This document shows, in pieces, positions 60,540 through 64,000 of a stretch of DNA of 64,000 nucleotides. Under the pieces are notes generated by a model, which saw only the letters and a list, made by a program, of their open reading frames with translations, searched no databases and was not told the DNA's origin. The DNA lies in the NCBI GenBank assembly GCA_950295325.1, contig OX485808.1, forward strand, positions 5,518,501 through 5,582,500. Reading direction: 5' to 3'. The DNA comes from Polytrichum commune. Lineage: Eukaryota; Streptophyta; Polytrichopsida; Polytrichales; Polytrichaceae. A program made the translations under genes and the position numbers. Within the stretch, counting starts at the first letter, position 1, and each line of letters begins with the position of its first letter.

Positions 60540-60800
60540 CACAGATAAATAATAACAAGTTTCTAAAAATAAAAAATAATCGACAAGATTCTACGCACAT
60601 CCGCGTAGTAACCTCTTCTTGGTATCCGCCTATAGATTATTCCTACTTTATAATTAGCTCAATTTGGGATAGCACCAGTCAATGTAACCAACCGGATTCG
60701 AACCCGGGTTGATCCAGACCTAATACCAGTCTCTTACACAACTCGCATCTACAGGCGGATGTCTCAAAATCTAGTAGCTACCTACATATTGACTATTTCT
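60540..60800 (-). mobile_element. tRNA-derived SINE-like element
   Basis: On the minus strand a TGTAGATGCGAGTTG segment (loose A box) is followed about 45 nt later by GGGTTCGAATCCGG, a good RNA polymerase III B box (about 60690-60704), then unrelated sequence with GCGGATGTGCGTAGAATC and an A/T-rich tail near 60540. Spacing is that of a tRNA head but there is no complete tRNA fold. GTGAGCGGTTTGA occurs on both sides (about 60516 and 60849) and may be the target duplication. Confidence 0.5.
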
Positions 60801-60874
60801 AATATCTAATTTCCTTGCTTTTGTAGATTGTGGGCCTTAACTGAGCCCGTGAGCGGTTTGAGTGGTTCACAATT

Positions 60875-61050
60875 ATGACACCTACATATACGTATAATGA
60901 GGTTATGCACCTACTTGAACTTGTTGGTGTTGTGAAATGTGAGTAGTTGTACAAGTGTGGGTTGTAACTACATGTATAAGGATGTCAATAAATGACATGT
61001 ATTGGTTTGGATTATTATAATAAAAATCAGCAATGGATTGAAAGTGTTCA
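60875..61050 (+). repeat. Second copy of the gene B 3' end
   Basis: Repeats 60295-60480, including the codons for the terminal LLELVGVVKCE-like segment and the following AT-rich tail. The SINE-like insert lies between the copies. Confidence 0.8.
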
Positions 61051-61149
61051 AAATGATCCATGGCAATAGGGTCCTTTCACGTGTGCTTCATTTAAAATAC
61101 TGGCAATTTACAATTGAAAATATGCAATTAATTTGTCAAAATTCTGGTT

Positions 61150-61770
61150 ATGTACCCTAAACCCGTATGTCTTTACTAAATTTGGAGTCATTGCTCATAT
61201 GTTACTGCTCATCGCTCATAAGATAGCTTCCCTCGTAGTTACTGTAGCAAAGTATACACAGTTTCTACATCAGTAATCCCTTCACTTTGCAATCCCAGCA
61301 AAGTGTACTGACACACAATCTCAGACTATAGCCCTAACACTCACTTAGAATTAGTCTTCCATCCCAATATCAAGACTATTGCCCGAACTTGCAAATAATA
61401 TCCAATAGACACAACAAAAAGGGACAAGGTAAATCCTTTAACTCTCACAATTCAGGACTCACTCCTGGAAAGCTATTAAATTAGTATTGATAAACAATAA
61501 CATCAAAAAGACAATTGCCATGCACATCAGAAGTGCATTCAATTACAGACTTTTACTCGCACAAAAGTTCTGAATGACTATGGAGTTCAATATCTCTCCC
61601 AGAGATAACTAACTTCTATCTTTCTTCCTCCTCCCTTTATACTTTGTGAGGAGTCCTCCCCGCCTTCCATCCTTTCATATCAGACTATAGCCTTGACAGT
61701 TGTGCTTTTCGGAATCTAAAGACTATAGCCTATTTACATTGACAGTACTTTAGGATTCCGATACAGAGTT
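61150..61770. repeat. Right cluster of AGACTATAGCC-type motifs
   Basis: AGACTATAGCC near 61322, 61682 and 61719, plus AGACTATTGCCC near 61371; the segment at 61205-61250 inverts the innermost piece of the left cluster. Confidence 0.6.
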
Positions 61771-62469
61771 TAACCCTTTTTACACTGAAATCTGATTTGC
61801 AAAAAAGGTAAACTAAAATTTGCTATCACAACTATTATGTTACTATTGAAGGACTACATGTTAGTGACATGTGCACGGGTTTAGGCCATCTATGAGTACA
61901 TCGAGCCTTTGTATACTCTTTCATTAGTGGGACATTTCAGTGCCTGTGCCGAGATGTCAGGGGTACACGTGTCTTTTGTAATGACTCAGACCTCCACGTG
62001 GATGCATAAATGACTAGAATTCGACATCAGGTACAAATTTTTGTGCTTTTTGTGCGGCCATGATTGTGCCACGACAGATTTGTGTCATGCCATTTTGAAT
62101 GCGAGGCGACTTTGAATGGTTAACAATAACTACACTGCAAAATATGTGCGGTCATTGATATACAATCAACATCCATCTCAACTTGACAGTGACTACAAAA
62201 TCTGCGAAGAACTCGACCTCAGCGACGACAAAATTGCTACTCAATGCATACCAATGACAATGAAAAATTGCGTTAACAATACCTTTCAAACATGCAACTA
62301 CCATTCAAGCATTAAAGAGGGAGACTCAATGGGTGAGTCGGGATCATATTTTGAAAAAGAATACATATTTCAAATTTATTGTTCAGTTCCCAACAAAATG
62401 CGTGGGCGTGTTCTTGGGTGGGTTCAGAATTTACAGTGCGGAAGCCCTCTATGTCCTCCTTGATAAGTA
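61771..62469. other. No gene recognised
   Basis: A plus-strand open frame at 62116-62463 has no recognisable motif and overlaps the better supported minus-strand segment only at its end; not called. Confidence 0.35.
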
Positions 62470-62890
62470 CGTGGGAGGAAAATCATGTTGCTCTCAGGTT
62501 CTTTTCATTTTACAGTGTGCACCCTCCCACCACATCTTTCACTACCCATTGGTCTCCGTCCTCATGTAGATATGCAAGTTTCATGTCACCTATGTAAGCA
62601 GTGGTCACGTCCACTTTGTAGCAAAACTCTGGAATGACCTTAAAATGAAACTTATCCACACCCCCACACCGCTGATTTTATCAATGGCCACCTTCCGTCT
62701 CTTGTTTTTCGGGCTCATCACATGCAAGGATTGCCCAACATTGAACTGCACCCATACACCATCCACAAAACAATCAATGGTATACCTCATACAATGTAAG
62801 TATCTAATTAGTAATGTGTCAGCAATCAGGGCTTCTTGTGGCACTAACCAATGTTTTCATTGCCCTCCAATGTCACTTCCATAATGGACT
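62470..62890 (-). pseudogene. Unidentified broken coding segment
   Basis: Minus-strand frames read MEVTLEGNENIG, a shift, then VPQEALIADTLLIRYLHCMR, IDCFVDGVWVQFNVGQSL, KNKRRKVAIDKISGVG, another shift, VDKFHFKVIPEFCYKVDVTT and AYIGDMKLAYLHEDGDQWVV ending GGCTL before a stop. Each block looks like normal protein and the shifts are single-base, so this is a recently broken or mis-sequenced ORF. Family unknown. Confidence 0.4.
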
Positions 62891-62960
62891 CAAAAACCCA
62901 CACCAAACAATGCATACGACATTTATACGCTTCTAAAAATGTTCAGGGATAGATTGCTTA

Positions 62961-63079
62961 AGGACTGCTGAATGATTGCTTAATGACTGCTAAATGACCG
63001 CTAAATGACTACTAAATGACTGCCGAATGACTGCTAAATGACTGCCGAATGACTGCTAAATGACTACTAAATGACTTCC
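62961..63079. repeat. 11-bp tandem repeat, about ten units
   Basis: AAATGACTGCT and close variants (ACTACT, ACTGCCG) are repeated head to tail. The array is flanked by a direct repeat, AAAATGTTCAGGGATAGATTG at about 62937 and AAAATGTTCAGGGATGGATTG at about 63080. Confidence 0.9.
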
Positions 63080-64000
63080 AAAAATGTTCAGGGATGGATT
63101 GTACAAACCGGGCGTGCAGACAATGTTATACTTCCTTATGTGCTATCCCATGTTTTCGCACCCCTTCCCCGCAATTCCATCCCGGGAACCACCTACACAT
63201 GCAAGTAAAATCCAAATTCAATTAGTCATGGACCAACTAAGAGGAGGGGGGGACAATGTTCATTGTGAACTTTAAATTCACAACTCCCCTCACCTCCTAG
63301 AGCCTCCACAGTAGTATTTGCCATGTTCTTCAAAAATTGATTCAATTCACACATCCCTACTTGCATTCTGGATAGATTGTAAGTGGATCAAAAACTTCTA
63401 ACGTCCTGGTGCACATAGAGGCCTTGAAGAGCTGGCCATAAGTTTTGCTATAAATAATCTTTGTCTTCAAATAAATCCTTCAGATTTGCAACATAAAAAG
63501 GGGGGAGACTGATCACATTCGATTGTGGGTTGAAGTCCACCCTAGGCTCATGGTGGTCTATGATAATAGTGTTGGTAGCATCCCAACATGGCCATTTCTT
63601 CCAAACCTTAGTCAAGGGTTTCCCCCACAATGAAACCTCATCACTCTTTTAAATCAACCCTAAACCCTAAACCCCCACAACCCCATAGACTCACAACACA
63701 AAGATCGTCTTCCTCAGTATACCGGACTCGACATGAAATCGTTCCACAACTGACGCTTTGGGATCGGAGTGGAAAAATGTTCACAGTCGCCTTACCTTGT
63801 TAATTTATCTCATCTCCATCCAGTTGGAGAAAGAAGATTATAGCGACCTAACCCAAACTTAACCCTCATGGAAAAAACCTCTTCCCCCAAAATCTAGAAT
63901 CATTGCCACCACTGATAGGAATCCATCATCCCTGGTTCTGCTTTTGGGTCCACTTCCCAGACGACAATAATCTCTCATTCCTCATTTCCTAAATAAGTAT
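63080..64000. other. No gene recognised
   Basis: Mixed-composition sequence to the window edge. ACCCTAAACCCTAAACCCC at about 63657-63675 contains two plant telomere-type units, but too few to call a telomeric repeat. Confidence 0.4.

Noticed and set aside
63657-63675. Telomere-type CCCTAAA repeats
   Set aside because: Only two units; far too few for an interstitial telomeric array.

Overview
The window looks like nuclear DNA of a land plant: long AT-rich non-coding stretches, GT-AG introns, one spliced gene and a dense layer of class I and class II transposons. A bryophyte, lycophyte or fern is my best guess, because the SWIM-finger repeat genes recall families I associate with those groups, but this is low confidence. 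No prokaryotic feature, CRISPR array, rRNA or functional tRNA gene was seen.

Host gene (about 0.5-7 kb, minus strand). The only convincing host gene is a SLAC1-type guard-cell S-type anion channel of four coding exons (4946-6154, 2399-3178, 1704-1735, 535-985), predicted at 823 residues. The third exon is a 32-nt microexon inferred from splice sites, phase and protein alignment. It lies between two diverged copies of one repeat in opposite orientation. Tandem repeats occupy the leader and intron 1.

Mobile elements. 7-29 kb: small foldback/MITE elements, one with a clean 9-bp target duplication (9852-10215), a dead PIF/Harbinger transposase (13.3-15.2 kb), several Tourist-like ends, and a 340-bp near-perfect palindrome (25401-25740). 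29.6-35.7 kb: a pogo/Tigger-like element (TA target site) split by a 5000-bp Mutator-like element (9-bp target duplication) whose long inverted arms are unequal because a 103-bp unit expanded in one arm. 39.5-48.6 kb: an old Ty1/Copia retrotransposon split by two hAT-like elements, each with a perfect 8-bp target duplication; one carries an almost open BED-like zinc-finger ORF. 49.0-50.0 kb: a second pogo-like relic. 53.6-61.8 kb: a probable composite element with two divergent decayed genes (an unnamed conserved-looking gene and a SWIM zinc-finger gene), a 210-bp palindromic satellite between them, a tRNA-derived SINE-like insert, and a recurring AGACTATAGCC motif concentrated at both flanks. 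The last 2 kb hold an unidentified broken ORF and an 11-bp tandem array.

Apart from SLAC1 the recognisable coding sequence is transposon-derived and mostly broken. Protein family assignments rest on reading translations against remembered families; no database search was run.
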